From an uncultured Erythrobacter sp. (lineage in GTDB: Bacteria; Pseudomonadota; Alphaproteobacteria; Sphingomonadales; Sphingomonadaceae), in the NCBI GenBank assembly GCA_937969505.1, contig CALBWA010000013.1, positions 124,001 to 188,000 on the forward strand: a stretch of 64,000 nt of DNA, written 5' to 3'. The notes beneath the pieces were generated by a model. It made no database searches, had not been told where the DNA came from, and saw only the letters and a list, made by a program, of their open reading frames with translations. Position numbers and translations under genes: made by a program. This document shows positions 54,372-63,791 of this stretch, piece after piece. Positions within the stretch are counted from its first letter, which is position 1. Each line of letters starts with the position of its first letter.

Positions 54372-57300
54372 ATGTGGCTCGCGGACGTATCGATCCGACG
54401 CCCGGTCTTTGCAACGATGCTTATCGCATCGCTCGTTGTGCTGGGGCTCGTCTCATTTAATCGGCTTGGCGTTGACCTTTTTCCAGAAGTTGAATTTCCC
54501 TATGTTTCTGTGACCACCACATTGCCCGGTGCATCACCCGGTACGGTAGAAACCGAAGTCACCGACATCGTTGAAGAACAGCTCAATACAATCGCTGGGC
54601 TTCGTCAGATGCGCTCGATCAGCGCCGACGGTGTCAGCATCGTCAATCTCGAATTCGAGCTGGAGGAAGATGCCGATCTAAAGGCACAGGAAGTGCGCGA
54701 CAAGATGTCGCGGCTGGGAGCCGATCTGCCCACAGATTCCGAGCCGTCCGTGATCGAGAAGGTCGATCCCGATGCCGCGCCAATCCTCTCGGTCCTTCTA
54801 TCGGGTGAAATGCCTATCCGCGACCTAACCACTTTCGCGGACGAAGAGGTGAAAGAACGTTTGCAGCGCGTTGCCGGGGTAGGCTCGGTTGAGCTCATCG
54901 GAGGGCGCGAGCGTGAAATGCGTATCTGGCTCGATGCGCCTGCGATGCGCGCACGCGGGGTCACAGCGGATGACGTGCTTGGCGCAATCCAGCGCGAGAA
55001 TGCCGAGCTGCCCGGAGGGCGCCTCGTCACGGAAGGACGCACGCGCCAATTCGGTATCCGGACCCTCGCCGAAGCGCAAAGCGCGGCAGAATTCGCGGCA
55101 ATTCCGATCGCTTATCGGCCCAATGGACAGACCGTACGGATCGGCGACGTCGGACGGGTTGAGGACTCGATTGAAGACGAGACCAGCTATGCACAACTCG
55201 ATGGTGAACCAGGCGTTGTCCTCGAAGTGCGTAAGCAGAGCGGCGAGAATACCGTTGCGGTAGCAGAGCAAATCCGTGCAGAGATCGAGACCCTTCGTGA
55301 GACGGCTCCCAAAGGCGTCAATTTCGTCATCGCGCGTGATACTTCGCGCTTCATCGAACAAGCCATCGGTGACGTGCTGTTCGACCTTTTCATTGCTGTG
55401 GTGCTCGTGGTCGCGGTGACCTTTCTTTTCCTTCTCAGCTGGCGCGCGACCATAATCGTGTTGCTGGCCATCCCCACCTCGATTATCGCAACTTTCGTAG
55501 CCTTTGCTGCATTCGACTTTACCATCAACATGGTCACTTTGTTGGCGCTTACGGTCGCCATCGGCCTGCTGGTGGATGACGCCATTGTCGTAGTCGAAGC
55601 GGTTCAAAACGATGTGGATGAAGGTGCAGAGGCAGCCGAAGCTGCCCATGCGGCTACCAAACGGGTGGCGTTGGCCGTGCTGGCAGGGACTTTTGCGACG
55701 CTGGCGGTGTTCGTGCCGATCGCCTTCATGGAAGGGATCGTGGGCCGTTTCTTCTTCCAGTATGGCTTGGCTATCGTATTCTCGGTCAGCGTTTCGATGC
55801 TGGTCGCCTTCACTCTCACGCCTGCTCTATCGGCACGGTTGCTGCGTCCCGAACATGCAGATAGTGGCAGGTTCGCACGTATTGAACAGTTTCATGTCGG
55901 GATGCGCAAACGCTATGAAAGGTTAGTGTCATGGGCGATCCGCCGCCATTACCTCGTGCTTGGCGGAGCGCTTGCTAGCGTGTTCTTGGGTGGTTTTTTC
56001 GCTGCGCTTGTCCCCAGCACATTCATGTCCACTACGGATCGGTCGGAATTTCTCGCGACGGTTAAGCTCCCGCTCGATACCGGGGTCGCTGCGGCGAGAG
56101 ATGCTGCGCAACAGGTCGATACGGCCTTGCGCGAAAATCCGGAGGTCGAGCTTGTTTTCGTAAGCGCAGGCAGCGGGACCAATCCAAAGGTCAATGAACT
56201 CGATGTCTATGTCGGCTTGACGCACAAGCGCACCCGGGAGGCAACGCAAAACGACGTGATGACTTTCGCGCGCGAGGCGATGCTCCACAATGTTCCGACA
56301 GCTCGGGAAGTGTCGGTGGCGGAAGTTCCCTGGGTATCAGGCGCCGGGGTTGGGCAGACAGCGATTGAACTGATCATTACCGGGGCGGATACCGCCCAAA
56401 TCAACGAATACGCGCAATTGATCGAAGGCGAATTGGCCGCGCGGTCCGATTTCGTCGACGTGCGTTCAACTTATGAGGGCGGCAGACCCGAGCTGCAAAT
56501 TGTGCTCGACCGAGAGCGCGCAGCAGATATTGGTATCTCGGCGCGCAGCTTGGCCGCCGCTTCGCTTACGCTTGTCGGTGGGAGCGATGCCGGAACCTTC
56601 GAGGCGGATGGGCGCCGCTATGACGTTCGTGTTCGAATGGAGGAAAGCGGGCGGCAAGAATTGAGCGATATCGAGGCCATACCGCTCAGAACTGGGCAGG
56701 GCACGCTGGTCGATCTGGCCGCGATTGCCGATATAGATGTTGCGCTGAGCGCTGCTGAAATCCAACGTATTGATCGCTCCCGCCAGATTTCAGTGCTCGC
56801 AAATACGGCACCGGGTGTGCCGTTGAGCGTTGCGGTATCCGATGCGGAAGACCTACTGGCCGCCAGACCAGCGCCAGCAGATCTAACAACGCAAATGGAA
56901 GGCACTGCTCGCAGGCTCGCCGAAACCAGCGAGGCGATTATCTTTGCCTTCGCATTGGCGATCGTCGCGCTCTACATTGTCCTTGCGAGCCAGTTCAACA
57001 GCTTCGGGCAACCCATTATCATCATGCTAACAGCGCCATTATCCTTTTCCGGCGCCTATTTCGTGATGTGGGCGGCGGGACAGGAGATGAGCCTGTTCGC
57101 CCAGATCGGCATGATCGCGCTTATGGGGATAGTCATGAAAAACGGCATTCTGCTTGTCGATCTTGCCAACCAATACCGACAGGCGGGTAAAGACGCGGCC
57201 ACGGCCATGCGCGATGCCGCGCCGGAACGCTTGCGACCTGTACTCATGACAGCATTGGCTGCCGTCTTCGGGCTGATGCCCGTTGCATTGGCCCAGTCAG

Positions 57301-57464
57301 ATGCAGCCGAGTGGAGAAACGCAATGGGTTTCATCATTATCGGCGGTCTCACAACGTCAACGTTCCTCACGCTATTGGTGATACCCGCAGCTTATGCGGC
57401 AGCCTCTGACTTACGAAGCGTCGTGAACAGTTTTCGATCCTCGTTCGTGCGTCGACCATCCTAA
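54372..57464 (+). CDS. RND efflux permease, second system
   Basis: 1030 residues with the HAE-type N-terminus 'SIRRPVFATMLIASLVVLGLVSFNRLGVDLFPEVEFP', helix-4 'AIGLLVDDAIVVVEAVQND' (two adjacent aspartates), and 'MKNGILLVDLANQYRQ' near the end. It resembles the CzcA/AcrB-like hydrophobic and amphiphilic exporters rather than the first permease. No outer-membrane channel gene follows, so it must borrow one, perhaps the NodT protein of the first system. Confidence 0.94.
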   Translation: MWLADVSIRRPVFATMLIASLVVLGLVSFNRLGVDLFPEVEFPYVSVTTTLPGASPGTVETEVTDIVEEQLNTIAGLRQMRSISADGVSIVNLEFELEEDADLKAQEVRDKMSRLGADLPTDSEPSVIEKVDPDAAPILSVLLSGEMPIRDLTTFADEEVKERLQRVAGVGSVELIGGREREMRIWLDAPAMRARGVTADDVLGAIQRENAELPGGRLVTEGRTRQFGIRTLAEAQSAAEFAAIPIAYRPNGQTVRIGDVGRVEDSIEDETSYAQLDGEPGVVLEVRKQSGENTVAVAEQIRAEIETLRETAPKGVNFVIARDTSRFIEQAIGDVLFDLFIAVVLVVAVTFLFLLSWRATIIVLLAIPTSIIATFVAFAAFDFTINMVTLLALTVAIGLLVDDAIVVVEAVQNDVDEGAEAAEAAHAATKRVALAVLAGTFATLAVFVPIAFMEGIVGRFFFQYGLAIVFSVSVSMLVAFTLTPALSARLLRPEHADSGRFARIEQFHVGMRKRYERLVSWAIRRHYLVLGGALASVFLGGFFAALVPSTFMSTTDRSEFLATVKLPLDTGVAAARDAAQQVDTALRENPEVELVFVSAGSGTNPKVNELDVYVGLTHKRTREATQNDVMTFAREAMLHNVPTAREVSVAEVPWVSGAGVGQTAIELIITGADTAQINEYAQLIEGELAARSDFVDVRSTYEGGRPELQIVLDRERAADIGISARSLAAASLTLVGGSDAGTFEADGRRYDVRVRMEESGRQELSDIEAIPLRTGQGTLVDLAAIADIDVALSAAEIQRIDRSRQISVLANTAPGVPLSVAVSDAEDLLAARPAPADLTTQMEGTARRLAETSEAIIFAFALAIVALYIVLASQFNSFGQPIIIMLTAPLSFSGAYFVMWAAGQEMSLFAQIGMIALMGIVMKNGILLVDLANQYRQAGKDAATAMRDAAPERLRPVLMTALAAVFGLMPVALAQSDAAEWRNAMGFIIIGGLTTSTFLTLLVIPAAYAAASDLRSVVNSFRSSFVRRPS

Positions 57465-57814
57465 TACGGAGTGTTGGATTAGTAATTGCCAATTCTTGTC
57501 ATGAGCGCGCGGTCGAACAGGTTCTGTCCGCTTTCAGGGCGAGCAGAATGTCCATCAAATGGCCGACATTAGGGCGCAAAGCTGACCCGCTCTCTGGCGA
57601 TTGAAAGCAAGACGCAATTTCTTTCGCGTCTCATAGCATCCCAAAGCATCCGAAGTGGTCTCCATGCATAGATGGAACGACATTTGATCTCTTTTTGTTC
57701 TTTCCTACACCCTTGCGATTCGCATAGTTTGCCTCACGTCACCTAAGCCAAGGGTGGCGCTGAGTTGAATATCTGATCGCAAGGTCCGCAACAGCAATTT
57801 GAGAACCAACCCAA

Positions 57815-57837
57815 CGTCGCAGGGGAGTGCGGCGACG
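57815..57837 (+). promoter_or_regulatory. Leader hairpin 1 (AlpA-type gene)
   Basis: CGTCGC-N11-GCGACG is a perfect 6-bp inverted repeat ending 31 nt before the AlpA-type ATG. Confidence 0.45.
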
Positions 57838-57839
57838 GT

Positions 57840-57868
57840 GACAGACCCTTCAAGAAAAGGAATCTGTC
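57840..57868 (+). promoter_or_regulatory. Leader hairpin 2 covering the ribosome binding site
   Basis: GACAGA...TCTGTC, with AAAAGGA in the loop, directly abuts the AlpA-type ATG at 57869. Folding would place the ribosome binding site in or near the loop. Confidence 0.45.
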
Positions 57869-58060
57869 ATGTCGAATATCGAACTACTAACTTGCCATGA
57901 GGTCATGCGCCTTACCGGTATCCGCAGCCGAACCACAATTTGGAGACGCATTCGCAAGGGTGCCTTTCCTCATCCGATAGACATTGGCGGTGGACGTATC
58001 CGCTGGCGGTCGACAGATATCGATGACTGGATCGAGGCCCTACCTCTGCGCCGCTATTGA
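57869..58060 (+). CDS. AlpA-family excisionase-like regulator
   Basis: 63 residues. 'LLTCHEVMRLTGIRSRTTIWRRIRKGAFPHPIDIGGGRIRWRSTDIDDWIEAL' is a typical AlpA winged-helix protein. These regulate integrase and excision genes of prophages and integrative elements. It marks the beginning of the mobility region. The start lies immediately after a hairpin that could hide its ribosome site. Confidence 0.92.
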   Translation: MSNIELLTCHEVMRLTGIRSRTTIWRRIRKGAFPHPIDIGGGRIRWRSTDIDDWIEALPLRRY

Positions 58061-58102
58061 CCCCGCTAATGCGGGCAATGGTCCGCAGAAAGATACTCCC
58101 AA

Positions 58103-58618
58103 ATGTCTATCCGATCATGGATCAAAACGGCCTTGCTGAACCAGGGCTGGATTATCGCCCGCGTTCCCATTGATGACAAGGAGCGCACTGCCCAACTCGT
58201 CGAATTGCTTGTTGAAGACAATGCTGATGGGCGCTCCCGGCGGCATACACTAAGGCCTTGGCTCTGGTATGAGCGTCCCGTTCTAGATCGGTTTGAGGGC
58301 CACGAGTGCGGCCTCACAGTCGAAGGCCCAATCTACCAAAGCAGAGATGGAACCGGATATCCGCTTGGTAGCCAGCTTCGCACCGAATTCGGGTGGCTGG
58401 ACCTCACGCCAGAAGAAACCAACAAACTCGCAGATGACGTTCGATCAGCGATCGACTTGGTGTTGCATCGCTGGTTTGCACGGCCTGATATGGCAGAGCG
58501 CAGGTTGCCCTCGCGTCAATCCCGCCAGCGCTATTTTGATGATCATCTCGCCCGCAATCTGATCCAGTCTGCGACGCCTCCAACCGCAAGTCAGGAGGAT
58601 GAGCGTCATGGCCAATAA
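58103..58618 (+). CDS. Hypothetical mobility-region protein
   Basis: 171 residues of no family I recognise, no membrane segment. It has 'IIARVPIDDKERTAQLVELLVEDN' and a basic C-terminal part (RLPSRQSRQRYFDDHLARN). It lies between the AlpA-type gene and the conjugation genes; related elements carry such genes here, so a role in transfer or element control is likely but unproven. Confidence 0.65.
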   Translation: MSIRSWIKTALLNQGWIIARVPIDDKERTAQLVELLVEDNADGRSRRHTLRPWLWYERPVLDRFEGHECGLTVEGPIYQSRDGTGYPLGSQLRTEFGWLDLTPEETNKLADDVRSAIDLVLHRWFARPDMAERRLPSRQSRQRYFDDHLARNLIQSATPPTASQEDERHGQ

Positions 58619-58826
58619 CCTCATAAAGACAGGAGAAGGAGGGGGCCATGATGCTACGCATCGAGCCCAGAAAGTGGATACACACCCCACGCACGGGTGC
58701 ATCGAGGATTTCTGCGGGTTTGGTGAGATGCTGATAGCATCTCGCGACGACAGCCTTTTGCAAATCTGCGCAATTCCGTCATTTTTTGCGATGGCGGATA
58801 GCATCGCCGCCGGAGCGAAGCGATGA
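58608..58826 (+). CDS. Small hypothetical protein
   Basis: 72 residues from the ATG at 58608, with AGGAGG 9 nt upstream. Overlaps the preceding gene by 11 nt and the following gene by ATGA, which supports translation. It is cysteine- and histidine-containing (HDATHRAQKVDTHPTHGC, DFCGF, ICAI). No family recognised. The track start is 3 codons further upstream. Confidence 0.55.
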   Translation: MANNLIKTGEGGGHDATHRAQKVDTHPTHGCIEDFCGFGEMLIASRDDSLLQICAIPSFFAMADSIAAGAKR

Positions 58827-59194
58827 GCGCGCGGGCGCAAACGGTGCGCCTCAACCCGTCACAACACCGCTTGCTTGCTGACTTTGCAAAGCGGCGTGGC
58901 CTGTCCCAATATGCTATGCTCGCAAGAGTGGTGGAAGCGGGCTTGCTTTCGTTGCCGCACGGCACCGACAAAGAGACCGATCTGGCTGAGCTGGCAGGCG
59001 AGATCGGTTCAATATCGGAACGCCTCGCAGAAACCGAGAGGGTGCTTGACAGGGCTCTGTTCACCTCCTGCGCAGCCTATGCTTATGCGCGCAATGCAGC
59101 GCTTGGTAAGAAGCAGTCTGATGAGGCCATTGCCGCCGAAGCGCGGGCCGCTTTTGAGCGGCAACGCTCCCTTGCGCTGGAGCCAAAGCCATGA
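58823..59194 (+). CDS. Small mobilisation accessory protein (MobC/TraY-like guess)
   Basis: 123 residues. The N-terminus 'AQTVRLNPSQHRLLADFAKRRGLSQYAMLARVVEAGLL' looks like a ribbon-helix-helix DNA-binding domain, as found in relaxosome accessory proteins. The remainder is helical. It overlaps the coupling-protein start by ATGA. A role in preparing the transfer origin is inferred from position. Confidence 0.65.
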   Translation: MSARAQTVRLNPSQHRLLADFAKRRGLSQYAMLARVVEAGLLSLPHGTDKETDLAELAGEIGSISERLAETERVLDRALFTSCAAYAYARNAALGKKQSDEAIAAEARAAFERQRSLALEPKP

Positions 59195-61044
59195 GCTTTG
59201 GGACCGACTTCGTTACCCGCGCCCATGCCCTTTGGCGGGTGCGCATGGCGCAATGGCAACAGCGCTTTGGCTTCTTTGCAAAGCTAATTCTCATCTCATC
59301 TTTGGCCGGGGCAATAGTTGTGCCTCAGCTAAGTCTGATGCCCGAAGAGCTTACCGTTGCCGCCCAATATGTGGGAGCAAGCCTACTTGGCGTGATCGGC
59401 GATGTCGCCGGCAAAGACATGATGATGAAGGTGTCGATGGACGGCCAAAGCTGGATCGTGTCCGCATCGGCTTTCGCCAATGAGCCGCTGGTTGCTGCGA
59501 CCTTTAACAAGGCAATGAAACTGGTCATGGGCGGCGCGTTTGCGGGGCTCGGTATTGGGGTTCTGGCGTCCCACTTTATTAAGCGCACTATGTCCCAGCA
59601 AGGCGAGGATACGCTGGCCGACCGCGTGATCGGCGGAACCCGTCTGGCTGCACAAGAGGATGTCGCTGCGCAAACCACTTTGCTTAGTGGGAAAGACGCT
59701 TTGAGTGTGGGGCCAGTGCCCATACCGGGCCGCATGGAGACCCGCCACTTTGCCTTTCTGGGCACGACCGGAAGCGGGAAGACGACTGTCCTTCGCCAAA
59801 TGCTTGATGGGATCGAAGCGCGCGGTGAGGCAGCTCTTGTTTATGACACGAGTGGAGAGTTCATAGCGCATTATTACAATCCCGCGCGCGGCGACATTAT
59901 CCTCAATCCGTTCGATGCGCGCTGTACCTATTGGTCTCCTTTTGATGAGATCTCGCACCCGGCTGATGCAGACCGTATCGCGCGTCAGTTGGTCGCAGAA
60001 ACGGGCAGCGAGGATGATGATGTCTGGCTTGAGACGAGCCGTATTCTCGTCGCCAATATGATGCGCTCCTTGTGGGCGGAAAAGAACTGCAGCCTTGAAG
60101 CATTGCTCGAAGCCTTGCAGGTTAAAAGCAAAGAGCAGTTGAAGGAATGGCTCGGCCACACATCGTCAGCCCGCACCTTTGCTGACGACGCAGATCGGGC
60201 CACGGGCAGCGTGCTCTTTATGCTCGCTAAGGCTGCAAACCTTATCCAGTTTTTGAAGATCAAGCAGGACGAGGGCGATCCTTTTGCCTTCCGCGAATTC
60301 ATCGTCGATCTGGACAAATGCAAGGGCGCAAAGCCCTGGATCTTTGTGCCGCGCAAAGAGGATTACTTCGAGGCTTCCAAGCCGCTTATGGCCTGCTGGC
60401 TCGAATGCGCCGCCAGCGCGGTGCTCGGGCTTTCGCCCTCCTCTGAGCGGCGTATTTGGTTTGTGCTCGACGAGCTGGCTGATCTTCCACGCGTTGAGAA
60501 CTTGGCTCGGCTTCTACCCGAAGGGCGTAAGTTTGGTGCAGCCATCGTGCTCACATTTCAGGCCCTCGGACAAATGCGCAATCGCTACGGCGCGAACATC
60601 GCAGAGGCTATGCTCGCCTGCTGCAACACCAAGCTCTTCTTGCAAACGGTCGATCAGGAAACGCGCAAATGGGCAAGCGAAACCATCGGCCAGTGCGAGA
60701 TTGAAATGCGCGTTGCAACCGATACGCTGGCGATTAACACTCAGGGCCCGCGAACAACCATGGCAACGCAGCGCCAGTTTCGTGCAGCGGTGCTCGAAAG
60801 TGACCTGCGGCTTAGCCCCTACAAAGGCTATTTGCTGCTGCCAGACGGGCTTCCGGTTACCAAGATCAGTCTCACCGCTGACCACATCACGCAGCGCGGC
60901 GAAGCGCGCCAGCCTGCCTACATCCCTGGTGATCCTGCGGACACGCTTTGGAGCAAGGTGAGTGAGATCGCCAAAGGCTCTCAGCTCGGCGAGGGAGACG
61001 CTGAGAGCGAGAATGGGCGCACTAATCAGCAAGGGCCGGTTTAA
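59191..61044 (+). CDS. traD: Type IV coupling protein (TraD/VirD4-like)
   Basis: 617 residues. N-terminal membrane helices (residues about 28-50 and 112-130) are followed by an ATPase domain with Walker A GTTGSGKTT (191-199) and Walker B 'IWFVLDELADLP'. It belongs to the TrwB/TraD_N group with a type IV DNA-binding domain. It links the relaxosome to a conjugation channel. No mating-pair genes are in the window. The relaxase start overlaps its stop by one base (TAATG). Confidence 0.93.
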   Translation: MSFGTDFVTRAHALWRVRMAQWQQRFGFFAKLILISSLAGAIVVPQLSLMPEELTVAAQYVGASLLGVIGDVAGKDMMMKVSMDGQSWIVSASAFANEPLVAATFNKAMKLVMGGAFAGLGIGVLASHFIKRTMSQQGEDTLADRVIGGTRLAAQEDVAAQTTLLSGKDALSVGPVPIPGRMETRHFAFLGTTGSGKTTVLRQMLDGIEARGEAALVYDTSGEFIAHYYNPARGDIILNPFDARCTYWSPFDEISHPADADRIARQLVAETGSEDDDVWLETSRILVANMMRSLWAEKNCSLEALLEALQVKSKEQLKEWLGHTSSARTFADDADRATGSVLFMLAKAANLIQFLKIKQDEGDPFAFREFIVDLDKCKGAKPWIFVPRKEDYFEASKPLMACWLECAASAVLGLSPSSERRIWFVLDELADLPRVENLARLLPEGRKFGAAIVLTFQALGQMRNRYGANIAEAMLACCNTKLFLQTVDQETRKWASETIGQCEIEMRVATDTLAINTQGPRTTMATQRQFRAAVLESDLRLSPYKGYLLLPDGLPVTKISLTADHITQRGEARQPAYIPGDPADTLWSKVSEIAKGSQLGEGDAESENGRTNQQGPV

Positions 61045-63791
61045 TGGTCGCCACTGTCTCTGCCCTGTCAAGCGCAGCTCAGGCTGCGAGCTATTATGAG
61101 GCCGACGACTACTATGCCGAAGGCGGCACGGCTCCCTCAGAGTGGTTTGGTGAGGCGGCTGAGAAACTTGGCCTGTCGGGAGAGGTGGATCGCGAGCACT
61201 TCGGCGAATTACTCGAGGGGCAGATCGCGGGCAAGCAGCTGGGCACTGTGCGCGAAGGCAAGGTCGAGCACCGGCCAGGCTGGGACATTACCTTTTCGGC
61301 TCCCAAGTCGGTTTCGATCATGGCTGAGGTTGCTGGAGACAAGCGGCTGATCAAAGCGCATGGGGAAGCGGTAAAGACGGCGCTTGCCCATGTTGAAAAA
61401 CACATGGCGGCAACGCGGGTCAGACAAGGCGGCGTGGTCGAGCGCGAGGCAACTGGCAATCTTGCAATCGCCACTTTCCGTCATGCGACGAGCCGGTCAC
61501 AAGACCCCCAGCTCCATACCCACGGGGTGATCCTCAACGCGGCCCAGGACAAGGATGACAATTGGCGCAGTCTTGAGCCGCGTGCCTTCTATCAGCTGCA
61601 AAAGGAGATCGGCGCGATTTACCGACAGGAGCTTGCGCATGGCGTTGCGGCGCTGGGTTATCGAATAGAGGCTGGGAAAGATGCGCTGTTCGAGATTGCT
61701 GATGTTCCGGAAAAGGCCATCGAAATGCTCAGTCAACGCACGGCAGCGATAGATGCCCGGCTTGCCGAGCGCGGCACGAGCCGTGAGGAAGCCAGCGCAG
61801 CCGAAAAGCAGATTGCCGCGCTCGATACGCGTGAGGCCAAGACCCATGCCGATCATAGCACCTTGCGCGCAGACTGGCGGGCGAGTGCGGATGCCAACGG
61901 GTTCGATAAGGCAGCACGAGACAGGCTGATCGGTGAAGCGAAAGAACTGGCCAAGGGCAACGAAGCTACCGTCAGTCCGGAATTGCTGGCGAGGCAGGCG
62001 GTAGCCTGGGCAGCGGCCAAGTTGGCTGAACGCGAAGCCGTGTTTTCAGCCAGCACGCTGGCTCGTGAGACCGGGGACTTTGCCTTTGGTAAAGTGGGGC
62101 ACGACGCAATCAGCGCAGCGATTGTCGAGGCCGGAGAACGCGGCGAGCTCGTCCCGCGCACCTTCCTCGATCGGCGCGGCGCGGAGTTTGCCGGGTTCAC
62201 GACGCCTCAGGCCATCGAGACAGAGCGTACGATGTTGCGGCTCGCAGAAGCAGGGCGCGGCATGGCGCCATCGCTGACCAGTCCGGTGGCAGCAGCGCGG
62301 ACCATCGAACGAGCCGCGCGCCAATCAGCGCGCTCCGGCTATGCCTGGACCGACGACCAGAAGCGGGCGACCACAGACCTGCTAACCTCGCGGGATCGCA
62401 TCACCGCTGTTCAAGGCTACGCCGGGACTGCCAAAACCACGACCGTGCTTGCGACCTATGCCCGTGAGGCCAAGAAGCACAAACTGGAGCTAACTGCACT
62501 TGCGCCGACTGCATCGGCAGCCACTGTGCTGGGTGACGCCCTAAGTCTGCGCGGTGACACCGTGGCGCGGCATTTACTCGCACCCGAACGAAAGGGCGCG
62601 GGTAAGGACGCTGTATGGATCGTCGATGAAGCCTCGATGCTATCGGCCAACGATATGGCGAAACTCATGACCCGCGCCGATAAAGCTGGAGCAAGGTTGG
62701 TTCTGGTCGGTGACGTCAAGCAGCTGGGATCGGTGGGTGCAGGTGCCGCCTTCGCTCAGTTGCAGCAGGCTGGCATGGCGACCGCGAAACTTGCAGAGGT
62801 CGTTAGGCAGACCAATACCGGGACCCGTGAAGCTGTCATGGCTTCAATTGAAGGCCATGCCGGTAAGGCTCTCGCGGCGCTGGAAAATGGCGGTGGGAAA
62901 GTCATTGAAGCCGCATCAGCAGATGAACGCCTTGGCATGATGGCCGAGCAGTATCTCACCTTATCGCCAGAAGAACGTGCGCGAACACTGATGATTGAGC
63001 CATCACGCGCAGGACGCGATAAGCTCACCGACCTGATCCGCGCTCAGCTTGCCAAGCGCGGTGAACTATCGCCAGATGCCGTCCGCTTTGACGCACTTCA
63101 GGCAAAAGGCTTTACCCGTGCCGAGGCCCGTGAGGCTGCAAGCTATGATGTCGGCGATGTCGTCCGGTTCACCCGCGATTATTCTGCCAAAGGTCTGCGT
63201 CGAGGCGAGAGCTTCACGATTGCATCTGTTGATCCTGAGCGCGGGCGGGTTGACTTGGAAGGCAGCGATGGACGCGCGATTGATTGGCGTCCTCGACAAT
63301 GGGGTGCTGGCAAAGCCGAGGTCTTCGAGCGCAAGTCTATGGAATTGCGCACTGGAGATCAGGTCCAATTCACTCGCAACGATCGCGAGGCTGGACGGGT
63401 CAATGGACTTAGCGGCACCGTTACCCGGATCGACCCGCAGCGAGGTCAGGCAACTTTGAAGCTGGCGAACGGACGTGAGCAAAAACTCGATCTCTCCGAT
63501 CCTCGCGACACCCATCTGCGCCATGCCTATGTCCAGACGGCCCACGCTGCCCAAGGCCAGACTGCAAGCCGCGTCCTGATCCATGCCGACAGCCGTTCCA
63601 CGAATTTGGTCGACCAGAAAATGCTCTATGTCGCGCTCTCGCGCGCCAAAACCCAGGCAGTGATTGTCACAGACGATAAGGCGAAGCTCGTCCGCGCGAT
63701 CTACGAACGTGCAGGTGAGAAGCAGATGGCGATGGCACCGAGCACTCCTGAGGCCAGCAAATCCAAGGCGATAGGAGCTGGTTTGGGGTGA
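61044..63791 (+). CDS. MobF relaxase-helicase (TrwC/TraI-like)
   Basis: 915 residues. The relaxase part has catalytic tyrosines in 'ASYYEADDYY' (Y17, Y18, Y23, Y24) and the metal-binding histidines H147, H158 and H160 ('HATSRSQDPQLHTH'). A RecD-like helicase follows from about residue 430: Walker A 'GYAGTAKTTT' (458-467), 'WIVDEASML' and the late 'YVQTAHAAQGQT' and 'YVALSRAK'. It nicks at oriT and unwinds DNA during transfer. Length is typical of MobF enzymes. Confidence 0.96.
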   Translation: MVATVSALSSAAQAASYYEADDYYAEGGTAPSEWFGEAAEKLGLSGEVDREHFGELLEGQIAGKQLGTVREGKVEHRPGWDITFSAPKSVSIMAEVAGDKRLIKAHGEAVKTALAHVEKHMAATRVRQGGVVEREATGNLAIATFRHATSRSQDPQLHTHGVILNAAQDKDDNWRSLEPRAFYQLQKEIGAIYRQELAHGVAALGYRIEAGKDALFEIADVPEKAIEMLSQRTAAIDARLAERGTSREEASAAEKQIAALDTREAKTHADHSTLRADWRASADANGFDKAARDRLIGEAKELAKGNEATVSPELLARQAVAWAAAKLAEREAVFSASTLARETGDFAFGKVGHDAISAAIVEAGERGELVPRTFLDRRGAEFAGFTTPQAIETERTMLRLAEAGRGMAPSLTSPVAAARTIERAARQSARSGYAWTDDQKRATTDLLTSRDRITAVQGYAGTAKTTTVLATYAREAKKHKLELTALAPTASAATVLGDALSLRGDTVARHLLAPERKGAGKDAVWIVDEASMLSANDMAKLMTRADKAGARLVLVGDVKQLGSVGAGAAFAQLQQAGMATAKLAEVVRQTNTGTREAVMASIEGHAGKALAALENGGGKVIEAASADERLGMMAEQYLTLSPEERARTLMIEPSRAGRDKLTDLIRAQLAKRGELSPDAVRFDALQAKGFTRAEAREAASYDVGDVVRFTRDYSAKGLRRGESFTIASVDPERGRVDLEGSDGRAIDWRPRQWGAGKAEVFERKSMELRTGDQVQFTRNDREAGRVNGLSGTVTRIDPQRGQATLKLANGREQKLDLSDPRDTHLRHAYVQTAHAAQGQTASRVLIHADSRSTNLVDQKMLYVALSRAKTQAVIVTDDKAKLVRAIYERAGEKQMAMAPSTPEASKSKAIGAGLG

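Larger units (their letters stand above)
57465..57868. other. Intergenic region upstream of the mobilisation genes
   Basis: 404 nt without a gene; it probably marks the junction between cargo and mobility genes. Two hairpins lie just upstream of the AlpA-type gene (listed separately). The left part has a run (CTGTCCGCTTTCAGGG...GGCCGACATTAGG) loosely like intergenic stretches near 40915 and 51220. Confidence 0.5.
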
